Positions 50,808-61,132 of a DNA stretch of 64,000 nucleotides are shown here, one piece after another. The notes beneath the pieces are model-generated. The model saw nothing but the letters and a program-made list of their open reading frames with translations, had not been told where the DNA came from and made no database searches. Numbering within the stretch: position 1 is the first letter of the stretch; each line of letters begins with the position of its first letter. The stretch lies in contig NZ_ASXP01000004.1 in assembly GCF_000445445.1 (NCBI RefSeq), positions 434,001-498,000 on the forward strand, written 5' to 3'. The DNA comes from Sporomusa ovata DSM 2662 (lineage in GTDB: Bacteria > Bacillota > Negativicutes > Sporomusales > Sporomusaceae). Made by a program: the position numbers and the translations under genes.

Positions 50808-52757
50808 TTAAAAATTATAATTGTAACTTAACGTCCAGTTAAAAGGCAGATCCAAATTTTCATATTTATTTACAGAATTATCACGGTCAAGTATATTATA
50901 TAAATTCAAAATAACTGATTGGTTATATTCCGGATGAAAATTAATTGTGGCATTTAGTTGTATGCGATCCGGAATATCACTGATGGCGCCATTAATTCTG
51001 TAGTAACTTTCTTCACGATCACCTAAAAATAAAAAATTAAGGTTAGTCAGCCATTTTTCCTTATTGTAAGTTACGCCGGCGGTTGTTTGTATTTTGCTAT
51101 TACATTGTTCCCATGAGCCGTTTTCATTGTTCTCCGGATTTGAATAACTGAATCCGATATTATATTTCCAGTTGTCATTAAGAATTTTTACATATTCTGC
51201 TTCAATACCGGTATTGCGAAAATCCCCCGCGTTAGTCATATAGTCGGTATTGTCGGCATTCTTTTTCCAAACAAACTGATCTTTGATATCCATATGATAG
51301 ACTGCTAATTTAAAAGACTGGCTTTGATCAATTATCTTTTTTAGCCCGGTTTCATAGTTCCAGCCTTGTTGGGGTTTTAGGCTGTTGAAATCAGCATCTT
51401 GCTTTGAAAAATATTGGTTGAGCGCCGGCATTTGAAAGGACTTGCCGATATTAGTATACCAGGAAGTATTGTCATTTATTTTATAAAGTGTCTGGATTTG
51501 TGGCAAAAAGACATTTTCAGTTGTCGCATAATCATCAATAAAATGTCCCCGCAGACCTAGTGTTGTACTAAAGTTAGGATTAACCGCATAGGTATAGGAT
51601 CCATATACAGCAAGACTATTGCGCAAAGCATTTTTACGAATAGCTGCTGCATCGGTGGAAGGGTCATTATAATGCTCTTGCGCTAACGTAATTCCGGCAA
51701 TCAATGTGTCAAGGTCATTTCTTAACTGCCATGTTTTTTGAGTATCCCAATTTAGACCATACATGTTATAGCGTTCACTAATAGCCCATTTTCCGGTTGA
51801 ATAAGTATATTTATCACCAAATGAATATCTTTTGTTAAAAGATAACACCGACTTAACATTATTGATTTTACTATCATAGATTAGATTTAGATTATTACGT
51901 ATATCATCATATTTATATAACATGTAGTTCGAACCATTCACATTGAACCGCGGACGGTTAGTTTGTAAATTGGTATAAGACCAGTTAAAATTCAGTTCAT
52001 CACCTAACTGAGTTGTATAATAAAAACTATCTTTAGTGCCTTTATATAAGCCATAAGGCTGGATTGCGGCATTAGTCGATTTATTAGTGATATTTTCTCT
52101 TGAAGTCCTGTCAACAGCAGCAATATATTCCCGTTTAAGATAAATTGCGCTGTTGCCAAGGTCTGAACTTACAGACCAGTTTTTACTATAATTGCCACCC
52201 GAGATACCCACTGTACTTTGCTGTTTGCTCCCCGGTTTTTTGGTGATAATGTTTACTACCCCGGCTAATGCTTCCGAACCATACAGGGTAGACCCTGCTC
52301 CTTTTATGATTTCAACTTTCTCGACTGCTTCCAGCGGAATTCCGCCAGACCCATTATAATTCAATAAATTGATGGGGGCACCGTTGACCAAAACCAAAGT
52401 CCCCTTGTCAAGACCGCGAACCATTGTTCTGCTGGGAGACATGCCATAATCGGTACCTGCCGGTCCAAAAGACATGCTGTTAAAGCCAATAGTATGTTCC
52501 AAAGCATCAAAAACGTTTACCGCGCCGGTTTCTTTCAATTCTTCGGCAGTAATTACCGTTACTGCCGCCGGTGTATCCAGATCTCTGGTTTCACTTCGTT
52601 GGGCCGTAACAACCACCGAATCTAACGTAAATTTATCTGTATCATCGGTTGTTGCCGCCCAAACACTACTAGCAGGAAAATATACGCTGTTGGCAAGTAA
52701 CAGTCCGAAACACACTTTCTTCCATAAAATTGACTTGACAAGATATTGTTTCTTCAA
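50808..52757 (-). CDS. TonB-dependent outer-membrane receptor
   Basis: A ~649-residue receptor with signal peptide (start M-K-K-Q-Y-L-V-K-S, cleavage after V-W-A), TonB box-like L-D-S-V-V-V-T-A-Q, and plug motif V-E-I-I-K-G-A-G-S-T-L-Y-G-S-E-A-L-A-G-V. The barrel ends W-T-L-S-Y-N-Y-N-F with terminal Phe. TTG 52757 is preferred because GAGAGGGG lies 8 bases upstream; TTG 52775 lies before that. It is 77 bases downstream of the RND pump gene on the same strand. Location in a cobalamin-riboswitch region suggests a corrinoid ligand. Confidence 0.92.
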   Translation of the reverse strand: MKKQYLVKSILWKKVCFGLLLANSVYFPASSVWAATTDDTDKFTLDSVVVTAQRSETRDLDTPAAVTVITAEELKETGAVNVFDALEHTIGFNSMSFGPAGTDYGMSPSRTMVRGLDKGTLVLVNGAPINLLNYNGSGGIPLEAVEKVEIIKGAGSTLYGSEALAGVVNIITKKPGSKQQSTVGISGGNYSKNWSVSSDLGNSAIYLKREYIAAVDRTSRENITNKSTNAAIQPYGLYKGTKDSFYYTTQLGDELNFNWSYTNLQTNRPRFNVNGSNYMLYKYDDIRNNLNLIYDSKINNVKSVLSFNKRYSFGDKYTYSTGKWAISERYNMYGLNWDTQKTWQLRNDLDTLIAGITLAQEHYNDPSTDAAAIRKNALRNSLAVYGSYTYAVNPNFSTTLGLRGHFIDDYATTENVFLPQIQTLYKINDNTSWYTNIGKSFQMPALNQYFSKQDADFNSLKPQQGWNYETGLKKIIDQSQSFKLAVYHMDIKDQFVWKKNADNTDYMTNAGDFRNTGIEAEYVKILNDNWKYNIGFSYSNPENNENGSWEQCNSKIQTTAGVTYNKEKWLTNLNFLFLGDREESYYRINGAISDIPDRIQLNATINFHPEYNQSVILNLYNILDRDNSVNKYENLDLPFNWTLSYNYNF

Positions 52758-52834
52758 TGGAAAAACCCCTCTCAATATTCAATAAAAGCTTCTTTAAAAG
52801 CTGCTTTTTCCCGGCCTCACCACCGGCAGTAATC

Positions 52835-55800
52835 TTAATAACCTGTCCATCTTTTTGCATAGTCGAGCGCACCTGTAACCCAGCTTCGTGCAGGATAGTG
52901 CTCAAAAAACAAGAAAACAATCGGAATAACAAGCAAAGTAAATACCGTAGATGACAACAATCCGCCAATGATTACCCAGGCCATACTAACTCTTGTCTCT
53001 GATCCTTCACTTAAAGACAGAGCAGTTGGCAGCATCCCCACAACCATGGTAAGGGTGGTCATAAAGATGGGTTTCAGGCGGGTCTTGCCTGCTTCCACCA
53101 ACGCCTCATAGGCATTCATCCCCCGCCCCATTAGCGTCAGGGTATAATCAAGCAGCAACGTGCCATTTTTAGCTACCAAACCATCCATGACTAAAAAACC
53201 GATAAGCGAATAGACGTTGATGGTGTTATTGGTAAATAAGAGCAATAGCAAACTCCCGATTAAGCCTAGTGGCAAGGATAACATCCGGATCATGGGCGTG
53301 AAGGCCGATTCATATAATACGGCAAGCAACATATATACCAACAGCAGGGACAAGAGCAACGCCTGGATAATTTCGCCATAGCTGCTACCCATATTAGCCG
53401 CCTGACCGCCCAAACGATAGGTCACTCCCTCAGGCAACCCTTCTTGTTTAATCAAACTTTCCAGTTCTTGCACTACTTCGTTTAACGGCCGGTCGGTTAC
53501 ATTGGCTTGTACAATGACAGAGCGTTGCTTATTAATCCGGGTAATACCAATAGGCCCAACCTTTTCCTCAATATGAGCCACATCACCAAGAAACACTGTT
53601 TTATTATCAGCTTTAACCGGAATACTTGTAAGATCAGAGGGTTTAAAACTATCACTACCCTTGAGCCGGACAACAATATCTGTATCCCGCCCGTTATTTT
53701 GACTGTCATTTGGCAGTACGCCGGCCTTTTTGCCACTAATAGCACCAGAAAACGCTTCCTTAACATCCTGAACCGAGGTATTGAAAAATTTCATTCTGTC
53801 CCTATCCACTGTTAGTTTGAATTCAGGAACCCCTACCCGGTAGTTACTCCGAATATCTTTGGTGCCTGTAACCGTGGTCAGGATTTTTTGCAATTTATAG
53901 GAAGCTTTAATCAAGCTATCCATATCTGCCCCTAACAAATAAATCAGCAGTGAGGAGTGCTCTTCGCCGCCACCTGTCGAAATACCGGCCACGGATGACT
54001 TTGCTTCAGAAATTCGTACTGCAGCTTGGGGAAGATTGTCTTTAGCAAAGCTCCTGGTAGCATCAGTAATTTGCCAAACACTGCGACTACGTTCTCGTTT
54101 ACCAACAAGCTGCACGGTCAGCTTGGCTTTGTTGCTGCTGGTCAACCCTACATCACTTAAACAATAAGTCACTTCCGGGATGGATAGTACATACTGCTCT
54201 AACTCAGCCACTACCGCATCGGTCATCTCCAGATTTTGACCTACCGGTAATTCAACAGCAATCTGGAAGCTACTTTCATCTGTCAGCGGCATATACTCGG
54301 CACCAATAATCCCGGTTGGCACTAACAAAATAGTGGCAATAAATAAAATAAGAACAGCACCGATAACTCGCTTGCCATTGGCCAGACTCCAGCATAATAG
54401 CTGCTCATATCTCCTAACGGCGGCGGTTTCTAACTTGTCCACAAACGCCCATACTTTCCCTGAAGCCTCCGGTGATACCCCGGTTGTAAACAAACGTGAG
54501 GCCAGCATAGGCGTCAGCGTAAATGATATGAACAAGGAAAACAACGTGACAAATACAATCGTTAAGCCAAATTGGCGAAAGTACTGACCAGTCATATCGG
54601 TCATAAAGGCAATCGGCAAAAACACGACCACATCACACAAGGTCATCGCAATTGCGGCCATACCAATTTCATTGCGGCCTTCTTCAGCCGCTGCTGCCGG
54701 TGACTTACCCATTTGCCGGTGCCGGTGAATATTTTCCAGCACAACAATCGCATCATCAACCAATATCCCAATACACAAAGCCATACCCATCAAAGACATC
54801 ATATTAAAGGTAAAGCCTACCGCATACATAACCAAAAAAGTAGAGATTAATGAGGTAGGTATGGCAATCATGACAGCAACGGTTGACCGCCACCCGCGCA
54901 GAAACAAAAACAGCACCAAGCCAGTGGTAATTATGCCCTCGACCAGCGCAGTCAGTGTGTTCTTCAACGATTTATCAATATAATTGGCATCATTAGCCAC
55001 CACAATAAACTGATAGTCCGGATATTCGCTTTGCAGCGTTGCCAGTTGCGCCTGTATCGCCTTAACAGTATTAACAATATTGGCATCACTGTTTTTATAC
55101 ACTTTTAACGAAACCGTATCATCTCCGTTTATCCTGGCATAGCGGATTACACGGCTGTCTTGCTCAGTTACTTCCGCAATTTCAGTTAAAGGAATAGCGG
55201 CACCGTTGGCATTGGGAAGATATACCCGCTTAATTTCATCTGGTGAATTATAACGGGCTGCCAAGCGTACATCACTTTCCTGCGTATCCGTATATACTGA
55301 ACCGGCAGGCAGCAGCAGATTATCTTCTGCAATGCGCTTAGCAATCTGGTCTAGCGACAAATTGTACAAAGATAATTTATCGCGGTTCACCAAAACAGCC
55401 ACTTCCCGGTCACGACCACCACCAACCGTAACATCAGAAACACCATCAGCCCGCTGCAGCCGTTCTTTGAAGATCTGATCCGCTTTGCCATAAATATCGG
55501 ACAATGTATATTGGGCTTTTACCGCAATTTCCATAATTGGCTCAGAGTTGGCGTCCCGCCTGATTATCACAGGCTCATCGACCTCATCTGGCAAATTTTT
55601 GCGCACCCGGTTAATCGCCTTAGACGCATCAATAGACGCAATATCGGTATTGGCCGTATAGTCAAACTCTAATACTATCGTAGCTTTTTCCGGTCTGGCT
55701 ATCGCAAGAATTTTCTGTAAATGGGATAAAGATGCAAGTTCCTTCTCTAAAGGTTTAATTACACTTTCTTCCATTTCTTCCACACTTGCCCCTGAATATT

Positions 55801-55948
55801 CAACAGATATAGAGAAATAGGGATTATTTAGTGTCGGCAATAACTCAACCCCGATGTGAAAGAAGCTATAAATACCAAGCACCACAAATAACATAACAAT
55901 CATTGTTATGCCTACAGGACGCTGAAGGGAAAAGCGGGTAATGTTCAT
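52835..55948 (-). CDS. RND-family efflux pump inner-membrane subunit
   Basis: A 1037-residue AcrB/MexB-like transporter with the internal two-fold repeat and twelve transmembrane helices. The proton-relay aspartates are in G-I-L-V-D-D-A-I-V-V-L-E-N-I near residue 400. It overlaps the adaptor gene by 4 bases. No TolC-like outer-membrane factor is in the window. Position between two TonB-receptor genes is unusual for a drug pump and suggests a role linked to the imported ligand. Confidence 0.94.
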   Translation of the reverse strand: MNITRFSLQRPVGITMIVMLFVVLGIYSFFHIGVELLPTLNNPYFSISVEYSGASVEEMEESVIKPLEKELASLSHLQKILAIARPEKATIVLEFDYTANTDIASIDASKAINRVRKNLPDEVDEPVIIRRDANSEPIMEIAVKAQYTLSDIYGKADQIFKERLQRADGVSDVTVGGGRDREVAVLVNRDKLSLYNLSLDQIAKRIAEDNLLLPAGSVYTDTQESDVRLAARYNSPDEIKRVYLPNANGAAIPLTEIAEVTEQDSRVIRYARINGDDTVSLKVYKNSDANIVNTVKAIQAQLATLQSEYPDYQFIVVANDANYIDKSLKNTLTALVEGIITTGLVLFLFLRGWRSTVAVMIAIPTSLISTFLVMYAVGFTFNMMSLMGMALCIGILVDDAIVVLENIHRHRQMGKSPAAAAEEGRNEIGMAAIAMTLCDVVVFLPIAFMTDMTGQYFRQFGLTIVFVTLFSLFISFTLTPMLASRLFTTGVSPEASGKVWAFVDKLETAAVRRYEQLLCWSLANGKRVIGAVLILFIATILLVPTGIIGAEYMPLTDESSFQIAVELPVGQNLEMTDAVVAELEQYVLSIPEVTYCLSDVGLTSSNKAKLTVQLVGKRERSRSVWQITDATRSFAKDNLPQAAVRISEAKSSVAGISTGGGEEHSSLLIYLLGADMDSLIKASYKLQKILTTVTGTKDIRSNYRVGVPEFKLTVDRDRMKFFNTSVQDVKEAFSGAISGKKAGVLPNDSQNNGRDTDIVVRLKGSDSFKPSDLTSIPVKADNKTVFLGDVAHIEEKVGPIGITRINKQRSVIVQANVTDRPLNEVVQELESLIKQEGLPEGVTYRLGGQAANMGSSYGEIIQALLLSLLLVYMLLAVLYESAFTPMIRMLSLPLGLIGSLLLLLFTNNTINVYSLIGFLVMDGLVAKNGTLLLDYTLTLMGRGMNAYEALVEAGKTRLKPIFMTTLTMVVGMLPTALSLSEGSETRVSMAWVIIGGLLSSTVFTLLVIPIVFLFFEHYPARSWVTGALDYAKRWTGY

Positions 55949-57198
55949 AAGGCTGTTCCTCTTGCTTCCACTTCAACCACCGTATCCTGTTTAAGGCGGG
56001 CGATATTACTGACCGCTACGCGCTCCCCTTCATTAATGCCTGCAAGTATTTCCACAGAATCATCATTGCGTTGTCCAGTTGCTACCAGCCGTTGTTCGGC
56101 TTGATTGTTATCATTAATTACAAATACATAGTTCTTGCCATTTTTTTCTAGAATAGCCGTTTTGACAACAAATATTGTCTGCTTTCTTAGTAGTCCGGTA
56201 ATATCAGCATGGGCAAACATGCCGCTTCTTATCGCCGGTTCTCCCGGCATCAGTACTAATCTAACAGTAAAAGCCTGGGTCTTAGCATCATTTGCCGGAC
56301 TTACATAAATAATCGTGCCAGGATATTCCTGCCCCAGCGAATCAATAGTCACCTTCACCTGCATACCAGTACGGATTTGGGCGGCATTTTGTTCAGAGAC
56401 CTGGAAGTCAATGAAACTGCTGCCATTATCGACAATAGTCAGCAGTTTTTGACCTGCCGGGACAAAAGCGCCCTCTTCTACTTGGCGATAGCCAATGATT
56501 CCGGCCCGCGGCGCCCGCAGTATCCTATCTTCACGCTGTTTTTTTAACGCTTCCAGATTGTATTCGGCCTTTGCCAGTGCGGCCTGTTTGCTTTCTACCA
56601 TTGCAGGGACACTGCCTTCCATCGCCTGTTCCTGCAATGCCGCCAAAGCAGACTTGGCATTAATCATTTGCTGCCTGGCCGTATCCAGCGTCTCACGGGA
56701 AACAGCTCCGCTAGTATGTAAGGCTTCATATCGCTGATAGTAAGCAAGATTTCGTTCATAATCAGCCGCTGCTTTCTGATAGTCTGCAGAAAAGGACGCT
56801 TTTGTTTCGATGGTTTCGGCTCTGGCCTGCCGTATGGCTGCCATTGTCTGGGCAATGGCAAACTCAACATCCTTAGTATCCTGCACAACTAATACTTGCC
56901 CGGCAGTTACAGGCTGCCCCAATTCTACGGCAACCTGTGTGATATACCCCTTATACTTGGGGGCTATCTCAACCTGCGCTGCCGCTACTGTCTGGCCACT
57001 TAATACAATTCTTGACAACATATCCTGCCGCCGGACAGTCTCTACTGCCACCAAAGGCTTCATCGCACTAACTTTAGCCATATTTACCGAACTAGTATTA
57101 TGGGTTTTCCAAAACATCATTGCTCCGAGAAAAACTACAGCCACCACTACAACTCCGAACATCAGTCGGCGCTTTCTGCTGTTAATAATTTTTCTCAT
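55945..57198 (-). CDS. RND periplasmic adaptor (membrane fusion protein)
   Basis: A 417-residue HlyD/AcrA-type adaptor. After an N-terminal anchor (R-R-L-M-F-G-V-V-V-V-A-V-V-F) comes the first lipoyl half (I-A-P-K-Y-K-G-Y-I), a coiled-coil hairpin (about 115-220), the second lipoyl half (L-R-A-P-R-A-G-I-I-G-Y) and a beta-barrel. It bridges the RND pump to an outer-membrane channel. Start ATG 57198; AGGGAGTG is a rather distant ribosome binding site. Confidence 0.93.
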   Translation of the reverse strand: MRKIINSRKRRLMFGVVVVAVVFLGAMMFWKTHNTSSVNMAKVSAMKPLVAVETVRRQDMLSRIVLSGQTVAAAQVEIAPKYKGYITQVAVELGQPVTAGQVLVVQDTKDVEFAIAQTMAAIRQARAETIETKASFSADYQKAAADYERNLAYYQRYEALHTSGAVSRETLDTARQQMINAKSALAALQEQAMEGSVPAMVESKQAALAKAEYNLEALKKQREDRILRAPRAGIIGYRQVEEGAFVPAGQKLLTIVDNGSSFIDFQVSEQNAAQIRTGMQVKVTIDSLGQEYPGTIIYVSPANDAKTQAFTVRLVLMPGEPAIRSGMFAHADITGLLRKQTIFVVKTAILEKNGKNYVFVINDNNQAEQRLVATGQRNDDSVEILAGINEGERVAVSNIARLKQDTVVEVEARGTAL

Positions 57199-57307
57199 TT
57201 TTAGATATGTTCACTCCCTTCTTGCCAAACTGGCAGCTATCCCGCCTATCGTAACACGCCAATGACCGCCAACTAATCTGATTGACGGTTCAGGCAAAAT
57301 TTATTCA

Positions 57308-59197
57308 TTAAAATACAGCTTTTACCCCTATTACATAGTTACGCCCGCCAAGCGGATAACTGGCATAGCCGTCATAATACTTATCAAAAATATTGTTAAC
57401 AGTGAGAAAGGTTGTATATTCCTTGCTTAATTTCCAATTGACATCAGCATCCCACACCCAAAAACTTTTTTCGATATATTTGTAGTATTTAGGGTTTGTT
57501 CGATCAAATGCCGCAGTGCCTTTAACATCAACACTTACTTTTTTATCCGCGTAGGATACACCAATATTCCAGGTCTTTTTAGGAATATGGGTGTCTTGGG
57601 TATAATTCGTGCTGCCGCTTTTATTTTGAGCATCCACATAATTAAAGCCGACAAATCCTGTTAGTACAGGAGTCAACTGTTTACTTACCTGAAGTTCAAC
57701 ACCATCGGCTTTTTGTTTATCAACATTTGAAGGTATCCAATGTTGGTTATTTACGTCTGTGCCAATATCCTTCCAGGTAATGGCATCCGACAATTTACGT
57801 TTAAAATATGAAATTTTTCCTTCGGTAGTATCATCAAATCTGTGGTTCATACCCACTTCCATACTCCAGCCGGTTTCCGGCTTTAAATCAGGATTGCCGT
57901 CATATGTATAGGTCTTCGAACCATAGGTACTTACCTGATGCGGCCAGTACAGATCGTCAAACCGCGGGGCGTGAAATACCTCTCCCCATGATGCATAATA
58001 AGTAGTTCTGTCACTGGCTTTATAATTTGCCGCAACATGTGGCGTCGAGCTCTTGCCATATACGCCATTATCATCGTAACGAAAGCCCGGAGTTAAACTG
58101 AATTTTTCAGCTATATCCCATCTATCCTGAAGGTAAAGCCCCTTTACGGTATTATCTTTATTGCCATAAGATGAACTTTGGATTTCATCCTTACGCCAGT
58201 CAATTCCTGAGGACAGCGTATGTTTATCACCAAGTTTTGAATTAATTTGGTAATTGAAGCCTTTGATTCTTACATCATGGTCAGAGCTTTCACTAAACCG
58301 GTGGGAAGCATTCTGATAGACCTTTACTTGGTAATCGGTAGTAGCTGAGGTGCTTTCTTTATAAGTAATATCCCAATTGTGCTGTCTGATTTTGTCATAG
58401 TCAGCCGCAGCTTTCGTTTCATTTTCATCATTAAAATATTCATAGGATACTGTCAAATCACCATTGCCCACCTTGTTATCCAGCCTCAGGGTATACGCAT
58501 TTTGATCAACACCTGTATAATCGACAGTCTTGCCACTGCCATCGGTATAATTGCCTAAATGTTTTTTATCAGCACTAAAATACCAACCAAAGTCACCCTC
58601 TTTTCCCTGATTGGTCATTGAAAAATTGCGACCATCCCAATTACCACCAGCAACTTTGACAGTGGTCTGGTTTTTTTCACCTTTTTTGGTGATGATATTA
58701 ATCACGCCGCCAACAGCATCCGCACCATATAAGGCTGATCGCCCACCTTTTACAATTTCAATACGTTCAATATTTTCTGTACCTACAAGGCCTGTCAAGT
58801 TAGTAGTTGCCGAGCCAAAGCCGCCAATGCCGTTTGGCATGTTCATTCGCCGGCCATCAATCATAACAATGACCTGCTCACTGCCATTGATAAAAGGAGC
58901 ACTAATACTGCCCGGATTACCATATGAGCCGATATTCACCCCGGGAGTATGTTTTAATATATCTCCTAAATTATGATAATTTCCTTTCTCAATCTCTTCA
59001 CTGGTGATTACCGTTACATTCGCCGCCGTTTCCGATATTTTGGTTGGCATGCGATTGGCCGTAATCACTACCTGATCAAAAGCAAACTGTTCTTGCTCCT
59101 CCGCCTGAGCACCGCCTGGAATCTGGCATAACAACGCGCTTGTCACCATAGCATACAGCAAAGCATTTCTTTTTTTAGTCGTTTTCATTTTTTTCAT
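57308..59197 (-). CDS. btuB: TonB-dependent receptor under cobalamin riboswitch control, likely corrinoid receptor
   Basis: A ~629-residue receptor. The signal peptide runs to G-A-Q-A-E-E. The plug has F-D-Q-V-V-I-T-A-N-R-M and I-E-I-V-K-G-G-R-S-A-L-Y-G-A-D-A-V-G-G-V. The barrel ends R-N-Y-V-I-G-V-K-A-V-F. ATG 59197 with AAGGAG nine bases upstream is preferred over GTG 59329. A cobalamin riboswitch (59348-59505) lies directly upstream, strong evidence that the ligand is a corrinoid. The btuB symbol is functional inference, since divergence from proteobacterial BtuB is large. Confidence 0.9.
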   Translation of the reverse strand: MKKMKTTKKRNALLYAMVTSALLCQIPGGAQAEEQEQFAFDQVVITANRMPTKISETAANVTVITSEEIEKGNYHNLGDILKHTPGVNIGSYGNPGSISAPFINGSEQVIVMIDGRRMNMPNGIGGFGSATTNLTGLVGTENIERIEIVKGGRSALYGADAVGGVINIITKKGEKNQTTVKVAGGNWDGRNFSMTNQGKEGDFGWYFSADKKHLGNYTDGSGKTVDYTGVDQNAYTLRLDNKVGNGDLTVSYEYFNDENETKAAADYDKIRQHNWDITYKESTSATTDYQVKVYQNASHRFSESSDHDVRIKGFNYQINSKLGDKHTLSSGIDWRKDEIQSSSYGNKDNTVKGLYLQDRWDIAEKFSLTPGFRYDDNGVYGKSSTPHVAANYKASDRTTYYASWGEVFHAPRFDDLYWPHQVSTYGSKTYTYDGNPDLKPETGWSMEVGMNHRFDDTTEGKISYFKRKLSDAITWKDIGTDVNNQHWIPSNVDKQKADGVELQVSKQLTPVLTGFVGFNYVDAQNKSGSTNYTQDTHIPKKTWNIGVSYADKKVSVDVKGTAAFDRTNPKYYKYIEKSFWVWDADVNWKLSKEYTTFLTVNNIFDKYYDGYASYPLGGRNYVIGVKAVF

Positions 59198-59347
59198 CAA
59201 TGATTTCTCCTTTTTAAGATTTAACATAAAAAATACACTTCCAGAACTGACCCGGAAATGTATCGGCGGTACTATTGGTAGCTTGTTAAAAGAATAGCAA
59301 GCTATCGCTAAAAATCCCCTTCCCATCACTCGCAGGTTAATCGGTGA

Positions 59348-59505
59348 TTGTCAGACAGGCAGTTCTCCTGGCTCTGGATCAACGCTTCTCCACGCCTTCC
59401 CAAGATATTCTCAGTGACATATTGTGGAGTTGCTCCTCATTACAGTGGCGGGACCGCGCCGGCATTTCACCGGTCTTCCCTATTAAGCCTTGCGGCACCT
59501 GTCTT
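59348..59505 (-). promoter_or_regulatory. cobalamin riboswitch 2 (TonB receptor)
   Basis: The same aptamer landmarks as the other two copies are present, including GCCACTGTAATG and CAGGAGAACTGCCTGTCTGAC. It starts about 30 bases after the cbiZ stop codon. I see no promoter between, so it may be transcribed from the cbiK promoter as an internal switch. Confidence 0.94.
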
Positions 59506-59533
59506 CTTCGATATTCAATTACACGGTAAAATT

Positions 59534-61060
59534 TCACATCGGCGCATCCATCCAGAAACCGGCAACCAAAATCCTGGCATCCTCTTGAGTCAAAACGGTG
59601 CGCACGGTAACAGCCGCCTTTTCTTTTTCGAACTTCACTTTGTAAGTAAAAATGGTGAAAGTCTCTTTTGGTTCGGCAGTAACCAGCTCTTTGGAAACAT
59701 AGTTGCCGAGTTTTTGTTTGATCGACTGGCTGAGCAGCCGGAACTGAGATTCCGGCAAACTGCTTTTCATCTTCTGATCGAAGTTTGCGGAAAAACTTGT
59801 GTAATCACTCCGGTTAATGCCAGTAAGCATGGATTCGGTAAATTGATCAGCTGAATGTTGCCTATCCTGCGGTGAAACGGCTGGTGGCAGTGCTTCACTG
59901 CCATGCATTTGACTAATCTGATTTTCCACAATCTTCACAACCAGCGCCGACCAAGCCCGGACATCAGCCGCCAGTTCGCCGGTAGCTACCGCCGGAGACA
60001 ATACCTGATACTTTCCCGCAGTGAGTAAGAGCAGGTCATTGCCAGCCTTAGCCAGTTCATCTGCACTTAACAATTGCCACTGATTTTGATCCAATAAGTG
60101 AACATACAGTGACGTACTTGTTACCAGAGCCGGCTCTTTGTCCACTTGGCGCAGCGATGCTAAAAAATGTTGTTTGTCAACTGTTCCGTATTCTTGTTGA
60201 TATTGTTGATACAGGCTGTCCTCAGTTACGCCGAAGCGGTTCATACGTCGCAGCACACTGTGCTGTTTTTGCGGGGATAAACCGCTCTGACGCAGCAAAG
60301 TATCCTTGACGGCTTGTTTGACGGTGCGGCCAATCAGTTCTCCCAGTTTGGCATGTTTGCCTGCATCCTCCAAATATAGAGGTGATCCTGGGTTAGTGAT
60401 CACTATCGTCTGATCTGTTCCGGAGCCGGTAGCCAATCCGGTCGAAAACCGGCTGCCGGCTACCAGTTCCTGCAAGGCGGCTGTTTTGGCCTCAGTGCAG
60501 GTCACAAGCGCTCTGGCCATAGTACCGGCGGGAAGATCGGCATCAATAACTAACATAATATTAATAGTCCCGGCTTTATACGATGCCGGCTTTTTGCCAG
60601 GAGTAAAATACGATGCCGGATCACCGACCCGCCCGCCGTTACCTTCCACACCGCCGGTAGCGATGGCAGTTACGGTAAGCGACTGATAGCTTTCCGACTG
60701 TATCACAGCATTCTCCATCGAAGCAGCTGTACCCATACTGGTCACTTTGCCGGGATTCAAGCCCAGCTGTCCGGCCACTTGCTGCATATATTGAGGGTAG
60801 TTGGCACCGGTTACACCAATGGCGCCTTTCATATCATGATTAAACACTGCCTTAAGATCATGCCGGATGCCACCGTTGATCACTGAAGTGCTCAATACAT
60901 CCCGCGGAGCATGGAAAGCCACGATCAGACTGGTACCCTGCCGGTATACCTTATCCCCGGTTGATAAGGTAGACACAGGTATTTGTTCACTGCCCAAACA
61001 GGGAATAGCACCACTCCACAAAATAATAACCACCAGCAGCCCTTGTAACCACTTTTTCAT
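59534..61060 (-). CDS. cbiZ: exported adenosylcobinamide amidohydrolase with DUF3887-like C-terminus
   Basis: Residues ~45-260 are CbiZ: N-G-G-I-R-H-D-L, G-V-T-G-A-N-Y-P, A-T-G-G-V-E-G-N-G-G-R-V-G-D-P and T-C-T-E-A-K. CbiZ cleaves the nucleotide loop of cobamides for remodelling. This copy begins with a clear signal peptide (M-K-K-W-L-Q-G-L-L-V-V-I-I-L-W-S-G-A), so it should act outside the cytoplasm. The last ~100 residues resemble DUF3887 (F-T-E-S-M-L-T-G-I-N...L-P-E-S-Q-F...K-L-G-N-Y). ATG 61060 follows AGGGAGG. It lies 72 bases after cbiK in the same operon. Confidence 0.9.
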   Translation of the reverse strand: MKKWLQGLLVVIILWSGAIPCLGSEQIPVSTLSTGDKVYRQGTSLIVAFHAPRDVLSTSVINGGIRHDLKAVFNHDMKGAIGVTGANYPQYMQQVAGQLGLNPGKVTSMGTAASMENAVIQSESYQSLTVTAIATGGVEGNGGRVGDPASYFTPGKKPASYKAGTINIMLVIDADLPAGTMARALVTCTEAKTAALQELVAGSRFSTGLATGSGTDQTIVITNPGSPLYLEDAGKHAKLGELIGRTVKQAVKDTLLRQSGLSPQKQHSVLRRMNRFGVTEDSLYQQYQQEYGTVDKQHFLASLRQVDKEPALVTSTSLYVHLLDQNQWQLLSADELAKAGNDLLLLTAGKYQVLSPAVATGELAADVRAWSALVVKIVENQISQMHGSEALPPAVSPQDRQHSADQFTESMLTGINRSDYTSFSANFDQKMKSSLPESQFRLLSQSIKQKLGNYVSKELVTAEPKETFTIFTYKVKFEKEKAAVTVRTVLTQEDARILVAGFWMDAPM

Positions 61061-61132
61061 TGTTTTCCTCCCTCGTACGATTACTTGCAAAATCAACGAT
61101 GCTTGTCAGTCAGAACGCTCTCCTGCCCCGGG

